64,000 nt of DNA, from contig NZ_CP047020.1 in the NCBI RefSeq assembly GCF_009796285.1, forward strand, positions 1,612,001 to 1,676,000, written 5' to 3'. The notes under the pieces are model-generated. The model ran no database searches. It was not told the DNA's origin and saw nothing but the letters and a program-made list of their open reading frames with translations. A program made the translations under genes and the position numbers. Source of the stretch: Streptomyces broussonetiae (GTDB taxonomy: Bacteria > Actinomycetota > Actinomycetes > Streptomycetales > Streptomycetaceae). Every line of letters begins with the position of its first letter. Within the stretch, counting starts at the first letter, position 1. Below, one piece after another: positions 45,605 through 56,550 of the stretch.

Positions 45605-46005
45605 GAGCGTCGCCTCCTTCGCGGCCACTGCCGCTCTCTGCTCAGAGAACGGCCCCGCGCTTGCCGTGGTTCCGGCCGCCGACCCTGAGACATCCCCGAA
45701 GCTCGTCCCCTAATGGTCCCGGCTCCTGCTCGCAGTATCACCCCACGCGGCGCCCGTTGTCGGCCCGCTGCGCGCCGCAATGTGAGCTGCAATTTGAACA
45801 GCTTCCATGACGCGCTCCCTCACCCGGCCACAGGGCTCGCCAGCCGCACCCGGGGCGCCCTCCGCCCGCCGCAAACGAGGGCCACGGTCGAACAGATTGT
45901 GAAGTGGTCTTGGTCATGCCGTCGACAGGACGGATCCGTCCTCGGCGTGCTGTACCCTCGGCCACCCCGGGCCGAGTAGTCAAATTTGAGGAGCGCGACA
46001 GAGCT
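45605..46005. other. Intergenic region before the SNF2 gene
   Basis: No gene is evident in these 401 bp. GAGGAG at 45988-45993 may be the ribosome site of the SNF2 gene although the spacing to its GTG (12 nt) is long. Confidence 0.45.
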
Positions 46006-48345
46006 GTGTTGACCACCCCCACGGCACCACCCTCCGATCTGTCCGAACTGGCCTGCTGCTGCGTCGTGTTCCTGCCCTGCGAACCGGCCCGCACGGGCCG
46101 GTTCGCCCTCTGGCGACGGGACGGTGAGGCTCCTCCCGCCGTCGCCGAGGGCGCTCGGGCAGAACTGGACCTCGCACTTCCCGCCGCGGACGGAGGTGTC
46201 GAGCTGGTCCGTACGCCGGTGCTCCTGCTGCCCGTGGGCACCGCCCTGCCCCTGCTCACGCGTGTGCGTGCGCTGCCGGACGGGCACCGCTCGGCCTGTT
46301 TCTGGGGTGCTGCCTACGAGCTGGCCCTGCACTTCCTCGCGCGCGGGCTGCTGCTGCCGGGTCTCTCGCCGGACGATCACGACGCCTGGCGGGTGGGCCC
46401 ACTGTCCGCGCTGGACACGGAGCTGATCCGCGAACTCGCCGCCGCCATGCCCCGGAGGCTCACGCGGTGCCGCTCACCGCCGAGGAGACGAGCCGGCTGC
46501 CCGACCCGGACCGACTGCTGCACGCCTTCCTGGACGCGCTCGCCGACGCCCTCCCGCGCTCTCCCGCGGCCCCACTGGTGATGGGCGGCCCTGTGTACAC
46601 AGCGCTCGAACCACAGCGGTTGCCCGGGCTGCGGGCCTGGGCCGACGACATCGCCGCAGGCCACGACGCAGGCATACGGCTGTCGCTGCGTGTGGAGGTC
46701 TGCGGTCTCGACGATTCCGTGGACCCGGACGACGGTCGCGTCCGGTTCCGCGCGGTGCCCCAAGTGCACGGACCGGGCGGGGAACCGGACGTCCTGGACG
46801 CCGCGGGCCTGTGGGCCTGCGCCAAAGGCGGGCACGAGAGGTTCGGTGCACGCGCGCGTGCAGACGCGCTGCTGGCGCTGCGCCGCGCGGCCCGCGCCTG
46901 GCCGCCGTTGACACCGCTGCTCGCCGCAGCCGTACCGGACGCCGTGGATCTGGCCGACGACGAGATCGTCGAGCTGCTGGGCGAGGGCACACGGGCACTG
47001 GCCCTGGCGGGAGTCGACGTGCACTGGCCGAAGGGGCTGTCGCGTGACCTCGGCCTGTACACGACGGTCGGCCCGCCGGACGACGGCACGGCCGCGGCGG
47101 GAGATGCCCCGGCTCCCCCGGCGTTCCTTTCGGCGGACAGCGCGGTCGCGCTCTCCTGGGGACTCACTCTGGGCGGACGTGACCTGTCCCGGGCGGAGCT
47201 GGACCTGCTCGCGGAGGCCAAACGCCCTCTGGTACGGCTGCACGACGGGTGGGCCCTGGTAGACCCGCGACAGGCGCACGACACCCGGACGCGGCAGGAC
47301 CGCTCCCTTGCTCCCGTCGAGGCACTGGCGGCGGCGCTGAGCGGCTCGGCGGAGGTCGACGGCCGGCAGGTCGGGGTGCGTTCGACGGGCTGGCTGGACC
47401 GGCTCCGGGAGCGCCTCACGGACACGGAGCCGACCCTCGTCGTCGGGCCGCCGCCGCGACTGGCGGCCACCTTGCGGGACTACCAGCTGCGCGGGCTCGA
47501 CTGGCTGGTCCGCATGACGTCGCTCGGCCTGGGCTGCTGCCTGGCCGACGACATGGGCCTCGGCAAGACGGTCACGCTGATAGCGCTGCACCTGTACCGG
47601 CAGACGGATGCCTCGACCGCCGGTCCCACGCTGGTCGTCTGCCCGGCCTCCCTGCTCGGCAACTGGCAGCGTGAGATCGAGCGGTTCGCTCCTGGTGTGC
47701 CGGTGCGCAGGTTCCACGGGCCCGGGCGCGACCTCGGCCCGGTCGCGGCCGGGGAGTTCGTGCTGACGACGTACGGCACGATGCGCCTGGACGCCGAACG
47801 GCTCGCCCATGCGCCCTGGGGTCTGATCGTTGCCGACGAGGCGCAGCACGTGAAGAATCCCCACGCGGCGACGGCGCGTGCGCTGCGCTGCACTGCCTCG
47901 ACGCACGCGCACGCGTGGCGCTCACCGGCACTCCGGTGGAGAACAACCTCACGGAACTGTGGGCGATCCTCGACTGGACGACACCTGGCTTGCTGGGCCG
48001 CCTCGGCGCCTTCCGCGCACGGTACGCGCAGCCGGTCGAAGGCGCCCTCGATCCGGTGGCCGTGGGGCCGCTCTCGAGGCTCGTACAGCCGTTCCTGCTG
48101 CGGGCGGCGCAAGTCGGACCCCGGCATCGCCCCCGAGCTGCCTCCGAAGACCGAGAGCGACCGTCCGGTGGCCCTCACGCCCGAACAGGCGGGACTGTAC
48201 GAGGCGTTGGTCCGCGAGACGCTGGACGGAATCGCGACTGCCGACGCCATGGCCCGCCGGGGCCTGATCATGAAGTTGCTGACCGTCCTGAAGCAGATCT
48301 GCAACCATCCAGCGCAGTGTGCGACACGAGGTCGCACCTTTGTAA

Positions 48346-49198
48346 GAAGCCATCTCATTTGGTGAGCCTGCGGTAGCAGATGAGGGTGCAGGCGATGCTG
48401 GTGAAGGCCAGGAAGTGGTCGGCTTTGCGTTCGTAGCGGCGGTGGAGGCGACGGCAGCCGGCGAGCCAGGCCATGGTGCGTTCGATCGTCCACCGGTGTC
48501 TTCCGAGTCGCTGCGAGGTCTCGACGCCCTTGCGGGCGATGCGGTGCCGGATGCCCCGTTGGGATAACCATCGCCGCAGGTGGTTGTAGTCGTAGCCCTT
48601 GTCGGCGTGGAGCTTGCCTGGCTTGCGCCGCCGGGGGCCTCGCCGGGAGCGGACCGGCGGTATCCCCTTCACGAGCGGAATCAGGGCCTGGCTGTCGTGA
48701 ACGTTGGCGCCCGAGATTCCGACGGACAGGGGCAGGCCGGTTCGCTCGGTGAGCAGGTGGATTTTCGAGCCGTACTTGCCCCGATCCACAGGATTCGGGC
48801 CTGTCAGGTCCCCTTTTTCAGGGCCCGCACGTTCACCGAGTCGATCGCGCACCTCGACCAGTCCAGGTCCCCGCGCGAGCCTAGTTCGTCGAGGACCAGG
48901 CGGTGCAGCTTGGCCCACACCCTAGCCTTCGTCCACTCGGTGAACCTGCGGTGAGCCGTTGCCCCGGACGGCCCGAACGACCCCGAGGGCAGTTGCTGCC
49001 ACGTGCAGCCCGACGTGGCCACGAACACGATCGCAGCCAGCACCTCACGGTCACCATGCCTCCGTCGGCCACCGCCCTGAGGCCGCGTCGGCGCCTCTGG
49101 CACCACCCGCTGGAACAGCTCCCACAACTCATCCGGCACCAGCCGCTCAACGATCCCCACCACGGCTAACAGCCTACCGAGCCAAATGAGATGACGTC
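48346..49198 (-). mobile_element. IS5-type insertion sequence (853 bp) inside the intron
   Basis: The ends GAAGCCATCTCATTTGG (left) and, reversed, GACGTCATCTCATTTGG (right) are 17-bp inverted repeats differing at three positions. TAA flanks both sides (48343-48345 and 49199-49201), a target duplication that fits the IS427 group of IS5. Removing the element and one TAA gives a continuous intron sequence CCTTTGTAAGTGAGAAC. The element is complete, with a two-frame transposase on the minus strand. Confidence 0.88.
48355..49163 (-). CDS. IS5-type transposase made by a -1 frameshift
   Basis: orfA starts at GTG 49163 (VVGIVERLVPDELWELFQ), carries RFTEWTKARVWAKLHRLVLD and the first catalytic Asp in RCAIDSVNVRALKKG, and stops at 48804. 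orfB, in the -1 frame, continues GDLTGPNPVDRGKYGSKIHL, has the second Asp in LHADKGYDYNHLRRWL, the E region TIERTMAWLAGCRRLHRRYE and ends at 48355. The frames meet at CTGAAAAAGGGGACC, an A5G4 slippery stretch, as in other IS427-group elements. The fused protein of about 270 residues is the DDE transposase. All three acidic residues are present, so it looks active. Confidence 0.88.
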
Positions 49199-49855
49199 TA
49201 AGTGAGAACGACCCAACGAAGGAGGCAATGCCTGGTCGATCTCCGGGCCAGTATCCAGGCCCGTCCCCGCGCTCACATGCGCTGCTGGTAACGGCAGGGT
49301 GTGAAGCTGGGCGTTCAAGCCCAAGAGTGTCTCGGCCATCGAGATGCAACAGGTGAGGGGAAGACTGGACGGGCGAAGAGAATGAACCTTCGATGATGCC
49401 TCGTGAGGGTGAGATCGCGCTGATGGTAAGCAATCGGCGATCGCAGGGCCCGGTGCTGCAAGGCACCACGCGCTCCCTGGGGAATTGTGTCCAGGGTACG
49501 GATACCGCTGGCCCCGGGGTATAGGAGGCGCCCACCCCAGTCGTGCCTTACAGGTGCGGAACGTGGGAACCCCGTCAGGGTCCAGGCTACGGAAACGTCG
49601 TCTGGTAAGCCGACCGCAAGGAAGGCCCAACTCCCCGGCGGGATAAGGATGATCCAAGAAGCGAATGCCGGCCGGTCGAAAGACCAGGGGAAACCGGGAT
49701 ACGGCTGGACCCTTCGTCCAACCCCCGCATAACCCGCCGGATACGGGCTCTGATAGCCCGGCCCGAAAGGGAGCCCACGTGGGTCAGGTGAGCCTTTGAA
49801 GGCTCCTTGGCGAAGACGTCAGAACCAAAGGACACGTTAGACGCTGGAGGCGCAA

Positions 49856-51655
49856 GTGAAGGACAAGGCCACGGCCGGTCCCTTGGCGGCTGCGGTGAAC
49901 AGACCTGAGGGCGGCGGCCTCGACTGGCACAGCATCGACTGGGCCAAGTGCGAGGACAACGTACGGCGACTGAGGCGAAGGATATTCAAGGCATCGCAGG
50001 AGGGGGACCTGAAGAGGGTCCGAAATTTACAGAAGCTGATGTTGCGCAACCGTAGTAATACGTTGACCAGCGTAAAGCGGGTCACGCAGCACAGCAGCGG
50101 TCGCAAGACCGCCGGAATCGACGGGGAGCTGGCCCTCACTCCATCAGAGCGGGGGAAGCTGGCGGCCGAACTCCATCGGTCATCTCAGCCCTGGCGCGTC
50201 CGTCCGGTCAAGCGAGTATTTATCCCAAAGAGCAATGGCAAGCAGCGCCCGCTCGGCATCCCGGTCATTCGCGATCGGGTGCTCCAAGCTCGCGTCAAGA
50301 ACGCATTGGAGCCTGAATGGGAAGCGCGGTTCGAACCGAAGTCTTACGGCTTCCGGCCGGGCCGCAGCTGTCAGGACGCGATAGCGGCGATCTTTTGGAC
50401 GGTCAAGGGCCCTAGCCCGAGACGTCTATGGGCGCTGGACGCGGACCTTTCAGCGGCATTCGACCGCATCGACCACGAACACCTGATGTCATCCATCGAT
50501 CGGTTCCCCGCCAGGGATCTGATCCGGCAATGGCTGAAGGCTGGAGTGATAGACCGCGGTCGGTTCGCGCCGACGGAGGAGGGCACTCCGCAAGGCGGCG
50601 TGATCAGCCCGCTGTTGTTGAATGTAGCTCTGCACGGATTGGAACAGGCAGCAGGGTGTCAATATGCAGTGACGACACCTGGGCGTTTACCCGGGGCCGT
50701 TCCTGGCACCCCTGTGCTGGTGAGATATGCCGACGATTTTGTCGTGCTCTGTCACGACGAGGCTCAGGTCCACGAGGTCAGGGTCCGGCTGGAGGAATGG
50801 TTGGCACCGAGAGGTCTCCGCTTCAACGAAGAGAAGACCAAGGTCGTTCACCTATCACAGGGGTTCGATTTCCTCGGATTCACCGTCCGCCGCTTCGGAG
50901 GCAGACTACTCATCCAACCCAGCACAGAAGCCTGTAAGAGGCTCCGGGAGCGACTGCGGACCGAGATGAAGGCCCTGCATGGGCACAACGCCTTGGCCGT
51001 GGTAACCAGGCTCGCACCGATCATTCGCGGTTGGTCGGCCTACTACCGGGGGGTGGCGTCCACCGACGCTTTTAACTCGATGGACAACTATATGTGGCGA
51101 CTGACCTACAAATGGGCCAGGCGCAGCCACCCGAACAAGACCAGGTACTGGGTCGTGGACCGGTACTTCGGCAGGTTCAACCAGTCCAGGAACGATCGGT
51201 GGGTCTTCGGCATCCGTGAAAGCGGGGCCTATCTCACGAAGTTCGCCTGGACCGGCATCAAACGCCATCAGCTGGTCAAGGGTGCGGCGTCTCCGGACGA
51301 CCCTGCCTTGGTCCAGTACTGGCAGGATCGCCGTCGAAAAACAACGCCGCCACCGATGGACAAGACAAGTTTCATTCTGGCGGTAAGACAGAAGGGGCTG
51401 TGCCCGCTCTGCAAACAGGCGTTGATCGTCGGAGCCGAGTACGAACCGGACAGCCCACGAGAGTGGATCAACTGGTTCGCTGCGAAGAAGAAGGCGCTGA
51501 ATAAGCACCACTTCACCTACCGGCGCGACGGCGGAACAGATGAACGAGCCAACTTTCGCCTCGTCCACACCGAATGCCATCGCCAGCACCACGCTGGGGA
51601 TGGCAAACGGGCCGCAACAACCTGCCCACCTGCGAAGCCCTTGGGGCTTGCTTGA
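49856..51655 (+). CDS. ltrA: Group II intron reverse transcriptase/maturase/endonuclease
   Basis: The 599-residue protein has reverse transcriptase blocks in order: VFIPKSNGKQRPLGIPVIRD, YGFRPGRSCQDAI, LWALDADLSAAFDRIDH, GTPQGGVISPLLLNVALHGL, and the catalytic RYADDFVVLC; then the maturase (X) region with IIRGWSAYYRG, and an HNH endonuclease with CPLCKQA, KHHFTYRRDGG and HTECHRQHH. All catalytic motifs are intact, so it should help splicing and target-primed insertion. It starts at GTG 49856 with GGAGGCGCAA upstream, inside intron domain IV, and its stop overlaps the start of domain V. Confidence 0.95.
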   Translation: MKDKATAGPLAAAVNRPEGGGLDWHSIDWAKCEDNVRRLRRRIFKASQEGDLKRVRNLQKLMLRNRSNTLTSVKRVTQHSSGRKTAGIDGELALTPSERGKLAAELHRSSQPWRVRPVKRVFIPKSNGKQRPLGIPVIRDRVLQARVKNALEPEWEARFEPKSYGFRPGRSCQDAIAAIFWTVKGPSPRRLWALDADLSAAFDRIDHEHLMSSIDRFPARDLIRQWLKAGVIDRGRFAPTEEGTPQGGVISPLLLNVALHGLEQAAGCQYAVTTPGRLPGAVPGTPVLVRYADDFVVLCHDEAQVHEVRVRLEEWLAPRGLRFNEEKTKVVHLSQGFDFLGFTVRRFGGRLLIQPSTEACKRLRERLRTEMKALHGHNALAVVTRLAPIIRGWSAYYRGVASTDAFNSMDNYMWRLTYKWARRSHPNKTRYWVVDRYFGRFNQSRNDRWVFGIRESGAYLTKFAWTGIKRHQLVKGAASPDDPALVQYWQDRRRKTTPPPMDKTSFILAVRQKGLCPLCKQALIVGAEYEPDSPREWINWFAAKKKALNKHHFTYRRDGGTDERANFRLVHTECHRQHHAGDGKRAATTCPPAKPLGLA

Positions 51656-51728
51656 GCCGTGTGCGGTTTATGCCGCAAGCACGGTTCTGAGGGGGCCGGG
51701 GCGCAGCAATGCGCTCCGGCTACCCGAC
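51654..51728 (+). ncRNA. Group II intron domains V and VI
   Basis: Domain V (51654-51692) begins GAGCCGTG with the catalytic AGC triad, folds with UGCGG/CCGCA as upper stem, a two-base AG bulge and CACGGTTC closing the lower stem. Domain VI follows, with a GCCGGGGCGCA/TGCGCTCCGGC stem and GCAA loop; GGG and CCC close its base, leaving A51722 unpaired 7 nt from the 3' end as the likely branch point. Confidence 0.8.
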
Positions 51729-52287
51729 TCCTCAAGGAGGACGAAGCGCGGCTCACCGGACGCTCGGGAAAGCTGGAGCTGCTGGACGAACTCCTCGGCA
51801 TCATCCTGGCGGAGGGTTCGGGGGTCCTCGTCTTCACGCAGTACGTACGCATGGCCCGCCTGCTCGAACGCCACCTGACGGCGCGCGGAGTGTCCTCACT
51901 GCTGCTGCACGGCGGGACGCCTGTCCCCGCGCGCGAGGCGCTGGTGCGGCGTTTCCAGGAAGGTGAAGTGCCGGTATTTCTGCTGCCGTTGAAGGCGGCC
52001 GGGACGGGTCTGAACCTCACCCGGGCCGAGCATGTCGTGCACTACGACCGCTGGTGGAATCCGGCGGTCGAGGCGCAGGCCACCGACCGCGCGTACCGGA
52101 TCGGGCAGTCCCGTCCGGTGCAGGTGCACCGGCTGATCGCGGAGGGCACCCTGGAGGACCGCATCGCGGACATGCTCGGCCGCAAGGGGGAGTTGACGGA
52201 CGCGGTGCTCAGCACCGGCGAGGCCGCGCTGACGGAGCTGACGGACGCGGAACTGGCCGCGCTCGTGGAACTGCGCGGGGAGGCGCG

Positions 52288-53575
52288 ATGAACCGCCAAG
52301 GCGACGAGCACGCACGCGTGGCCGAGCGGACGTACGCCACAGCACCACCCGCGCGCGGGCGCGGATTCGCACGGAGCTGGTGGGGTCGCGCATGGCTGCG
52401 GGCCCTGGAGGACGCGGCCCTGGACGGCGCGGCGGTCACGGCGGGACGGCGCCTCGCGCGCGGGCGCGGTGGGCGCGATGACCGTGCGGCCGGGCCGGGT
52501 GACCGCGGTCGTACGAGAGCCGGGTGGTGCGGCCCACCGGGCCGACGCCCTGGTGCCGGAGCTGTCCGACCAGGAGTGGGCGCGGTTCATGGACGTGGTC
52601 GTGGAGCAGGCCGGACATCTGGCCGCCCTGCTGGACCGGGAGCTTCCGCCGCACCTGGTCGAGGACGCCGCGGTGAGCGGCATCGAGCTGTTGCCGGGCC
52701 TTGGCGAACTGGAGTCCGCGTGCGGCTGCGAGGCCTGGGACCACTGCGGGCACACCGCCGCGCTGTGCCACCAGATGGCGCGCGTGCTGGACGAAGATCC
52801 GTTTCTGCTCCTGCTGCTGCGCGGACGGGAGCGTGAGGTGTTCCTGGCCGAGCTTCAGGTACGCGGTACCGCGCCCCGGGCAGAACTCGCCACGCCCGAA
52901 CCGGAGCCCGGGGGCGTGGACGCGGCGGAGGCGTGGGCTGCCGGGGACATCCTGCCCCCGCTGCCCGAGCTGCCCGGCCTCCCTCAGGCCCCGGGTACTC
53001 CACCGTCCCTCGACGCCGGGACGGCGGCGCCCGGGATCGATCCTGCGGCGCTCGAGCATCTGGCCGGGCGCACCGTCGTGGACGCGTACCGGCTGCTGGC
53101 GGAGGTACTTCACAATGACGGGCCGACCCCCGCGAACCTGACGGCCTCCCAGGACGCCGTGCGGCTTGCCTGCGAAGCGCCCGCCGGCGCCGTCACCGAG
53201 CGGCTGGCCGACGGGTCGGGACGCGGACGCGAGGGCTTGGCCGCCGCTGTCCGGGCCTGGCGCGCCGGGGGTGCGGCGGGCCTGGCCGTGCTCGACGAGG
53301 AGTGGCCGGTGGAGAGCGCAGCACTTGCACGTGCGCGCGTGGCGATCGAATCGGCCTGGGAGGCGGAGGACCGGCCGTCGTTTCACAGAAGCGGCAACCG
53401 GTGGACCGTCCCCGACGAAGGGGCCCAGCTGCGTCTGGATACCGACGGCGGCTGGTGGCCTTACCGGCACGAGGACGGCCGCTGGGTGGTGGCAGCCGGG
53501 CCGGACCCGGATCCGGCGGCAGCGCTGGCCGTGGCGCGGCTCGGCACAGAAGGGACGGCCGGCCAAGTCTTTTGA
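52288..53575 (+). pseudogene. SWIM zinc-finger protein with one frameshift
   Basis: The ATG at 52288 overlaps the SNF2 stop. The first frame gives RGFARSWWGRAWLRALEDAA and GRRLARGRG; near 52465 a single-base shift in a GCGCGGGCGCGG tract moves the reading to a second frame that continues MTVRPGRVTAVVREP, ELSDQEWARFMDVVVEQAGH and the SWIM motif CGCEAWDHCGHTAALCHQ (C-x-C...C-x-H), ending at 53575. SWIM proteins coupled to SNF2 helicases are common in Streptomyces; the metal-binding residues are intact. Either a true frameshift or a base-calling error in a GC-dense tract explains the break. Confidence 0.8.
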
Positions 53576-53622
53576 CGTACCGCCATCACCGCACCCGCAC
53601 CCGTCGATCCCCGACGGACTCC

Positions 53623-53642
53623 GACCGGCCTCCAGGCCGGTC
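53623..53642. terminator. Hairpin after the SWIM gene
   Basis: GACCGGCCT and AGGCCGGTC pair perfectly over a 2-nt loop, 48 nt after the SWIM stop. It lies between convergent genes. Confidence 0.65.
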
Positions 53643-53670
53643 AGGTGATCCGCAGCATTCGCTGAACATC

Positions 53671-53704
53671 GGGGAGAACGACCCGTGTTCCGGCCGTTCT
53701 CCCC
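53671..53704. terminator. Second hairpin between SWIM and xylA
   Basis: GGGGAGAACG (53671-53680) and CGTTCTCCCC (53695-53704) are a perfect 10-bp inverted repeat with a 14-nt loop. With the hairpin at 53623 it makes a double barrier between convergent transcripts. Confidence 0.7.
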
Positions 53705-53773
53705 GGCTCTTCCTCATGTCCCACTACAGGGCGGGCCTTCCACCCCTCGGTGAAAGCACGCGTGCGTGGCCGT

Positions 53774-55061
<1,288 letters not shown>

Positions 55062-56516
55062 ATGTCAGCAGCCGAGGGTCCGCTCGTCGTCGGCGTGGAC
55101 ACATCCACCCAGTCCACGAAGGCGCTGGTCGTCGACGCGTCGACCGGGCAGGTGGTGGCGAGCGGCCAGGCGCCGCACACCGTCTCCTCGGGCGTGGGCC
55201 GGGAGAGTGATCCGCGTCAGTGGTGGGACGCGTTGTGCGAGGCGTTGCGCCAGTGCGGTGACGCCGCGCGCGAGGCCGCGGCGGTGTCGGTCGGCGGCCA
55301 GCAGCACGGCCTGGTCACCCTGGACGGGCGGGGCGAGCCGGTGCGTCCCGCACTGCTGTGGAACGACGTGCGCTCGGCGCCGCAGGCCCGCCGACTGGTG
55401 GAGGAACTGGGCGGGCCGAAGGCCTGGGCGGAGCGCACCGGCAGCGTGCCCGGCGCGTCGTTCACCGTCACGAAGTGGGCGTGGTTGGCCGAGGACGAGC
55501 CGGAGGCGGTCCGCGCAACGAAGGCGGTACGGCTCCCCCACGACTACCTCACCGAGCGCCTGACCGGGCAAGGCACGACCGACCGGGGCGATGCCTCGGG
55601 CACCGGCTGGTGGGCGTCCGGGGCGGAGGCCTATGACGAGGAGACCCTCGCGCACGTCGGTCTCGACCCGGCGCTGCTGCCCCGGGTGGTGCGGCCGGGC
55701 GAGGTGGCCGGCACCGTGCGCGACAGCCACGACCTGCCGTTCTCCAAGGGCACGCTGGTCGCCCCGGGGACCGGCGACAACGCGGCGGCGGCACTGGGAC
55801 TCGGCCTGCGGCCGGGTACCCCGGTGCTCAGCCTCGGCACGTCCGGCACGGTGTACGCCGTCTCCCGGCACCGCCCGGCCGATCCCACCGGCACGGTGGC
55901 GGGCTTCGCCGACGCGCACGGGGACTGGCTTCCGCTGGCCTGCACGCTGAACTGCACGCTCGCCGTGGACCGCGTCGCGGCACTGCTGGGTCTGGATCGA
56001 GAGGCCGTCGAGCCCGGCGGCTCCACCACACTTCTGCCGTACCTGGACGGCGAACGCACCCCGAACCTGCCCCACGCGTCCGGGCTGCTGCACGGCCTGC
56101 GCCACGACACGACCGGGGGCCAGGTGCTCCAGGCCGCTTACGACGGCGCCGTGCACGCGCTGCTCGGCGCCCTCGACCTGGTCCTGGACGAGGACGCGGA
56201 CCGCAGCACCCCACTGCTGCTGATCGGCGGTGGGGCCCGCGGTACCGCCTGGCAGCAGACGGTACGGCGACTGTCGGGACGGCCGGTCCAGGTGCCCGAG
56301 GCCAGGGAGCTGGTCGCTCTCGGGGCCGCGGCGCAGGCCGCCGGGCTGCTCACCGGCGAGGATCCGGCCGCGGTGGCGCGCCGCTGGCACACGGCGGCGG
56401 GCCCGGTGCTGGAAGCGGTGCAGCGGGACGAGGCGACGCTGGAGCGGATCACCGGGGTACTCTCCGACGCGGCCCCGCTGCTGGAGCGGGGGACGGACAC
56501 CAGGCCGCACGCATGA
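55062..56516 (+). CDS. xylB: Xylulokinase
   Basis: The 484-residue FGGY-family kinase has the N-terminal ATPase motif VVGVDTSTQSTKALVVDAST, the sugar-site segment GGQQHGLVTLD, the catalytic Asp in GTGDNAAAALGLG, and the C-terminal LLLIGGGARGTAWQQTVRRL. It phosphorylates D-xylulose to xylulose-5-phosphate for the pentose phosphate pathway. GAGGAGAG precedes the ATG at 55062. The ROK regulator gene follows 34 bp downstream. Confidence 0.95.
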   Translation: MSAAEGPLVVGVDTSTQSTKALVVDASTGQVVASGQAPHTVSSGVGRESDPRQWWDALCEALRQCGDAAREAAAVSVGGQQHGLVTLDGRGEPVRPALLWNDVRSAPQARRLVEELGGPKAWAERTGSVPGASFTVTKWAWLAEDEPEAVRATKAVRLPHDYLTERLTGQGTTDRGDASGTGWWASGAEAYDEETLAHVGLDPALLPRVVRPGEVAGTVRDSHDLPFSKGTLVAPGTGDNAAAALGLGLRPGTPVLSLGTSGTVYAVSRHRPADPTGTVAGFADAHGDWLPLACTLNCTLAVDRVAALLGLDREAVEPGGSTTLLPYLDGERTPNLPHASGLLHGLRHDTTGGQVLQAAYDGAVHALLGALDLVLDEDADRSTPLLLIGGGARGTAWQQTVRRLSGRPVQVPEARELVALGAAAQAAGLLTGEDPAAVARRWHTAAGPVLEAVQRDEATLERITGVLSDAAPLLERGTDTRPHA

Positions 56517-56550
56517 AGCCGGGCGGCGGACACCGAGGATTGACGCAGGC

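Larger units (their letters stand above)
48319..51728 (+). mobile_element. Group II intron inserted in the SNF2 gene
   Basis: The left end is GTGCGACACG, matching the group II 5' consensus GUGYG; the right end is GGCTACCCGAC preceded by domain V and VI folds. Between them lie typical intron domain sequences (49202-49855), a reverse transcriptase gene (49856-51655) and, near the left end, an IS5-type insertion. Without that insertion and its target copy the intron is 2554 nt. Precise removal restores the SNF2 frame (CAG-T joined to TC-CTC-AAG). This is direct evidence for the boundaries. GTGCGAC-ACGAG-GTCGCAC at the left end can form a hairpin. Confidence 0.88.
46006..52291 (+). pseudogene. 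SNF2-family helicase, interrupted by a group II intron and three frameshifts
   Basis: Exon 1 (46006-48318) begins VLTTPTAPPSDLSELACC and includes LADDMGLGKTVTLIALHLYR (motif I), VADEAQHVKNPHA (motif II) and LTGTPVENNLTELWAILDWT (motif III); exon 2 (51729-52291) carries VLVFTQYVRMARLLE, RWWNPAVEAQATDRAYRIGQ (motif VI) and the end. Joining them reads NHPAQ-F-LKEDEARL, in frame. Three single-base frameshifts lie within exon 1: a base lost in a CCCC run near 46450, a base lost near 47885, and an extra G near 48104. Swi2/Snf2 enzymes use ATP to move along DNA; in Streptomyces this type is paired with a SWIM zinc-finger protein, as here. Confidence 0.85.

Noticed and set aside
48319..48337. Transcription terminator inside the SNF2 gene (GTGCGAC-ACGAG-GTCGCAC hairpin)
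   Set aside because: It lies exactly at the 5' end of the group II intron and is better explained as part of the intron RNA; the flanking coding sequence continues in frame after the intron.
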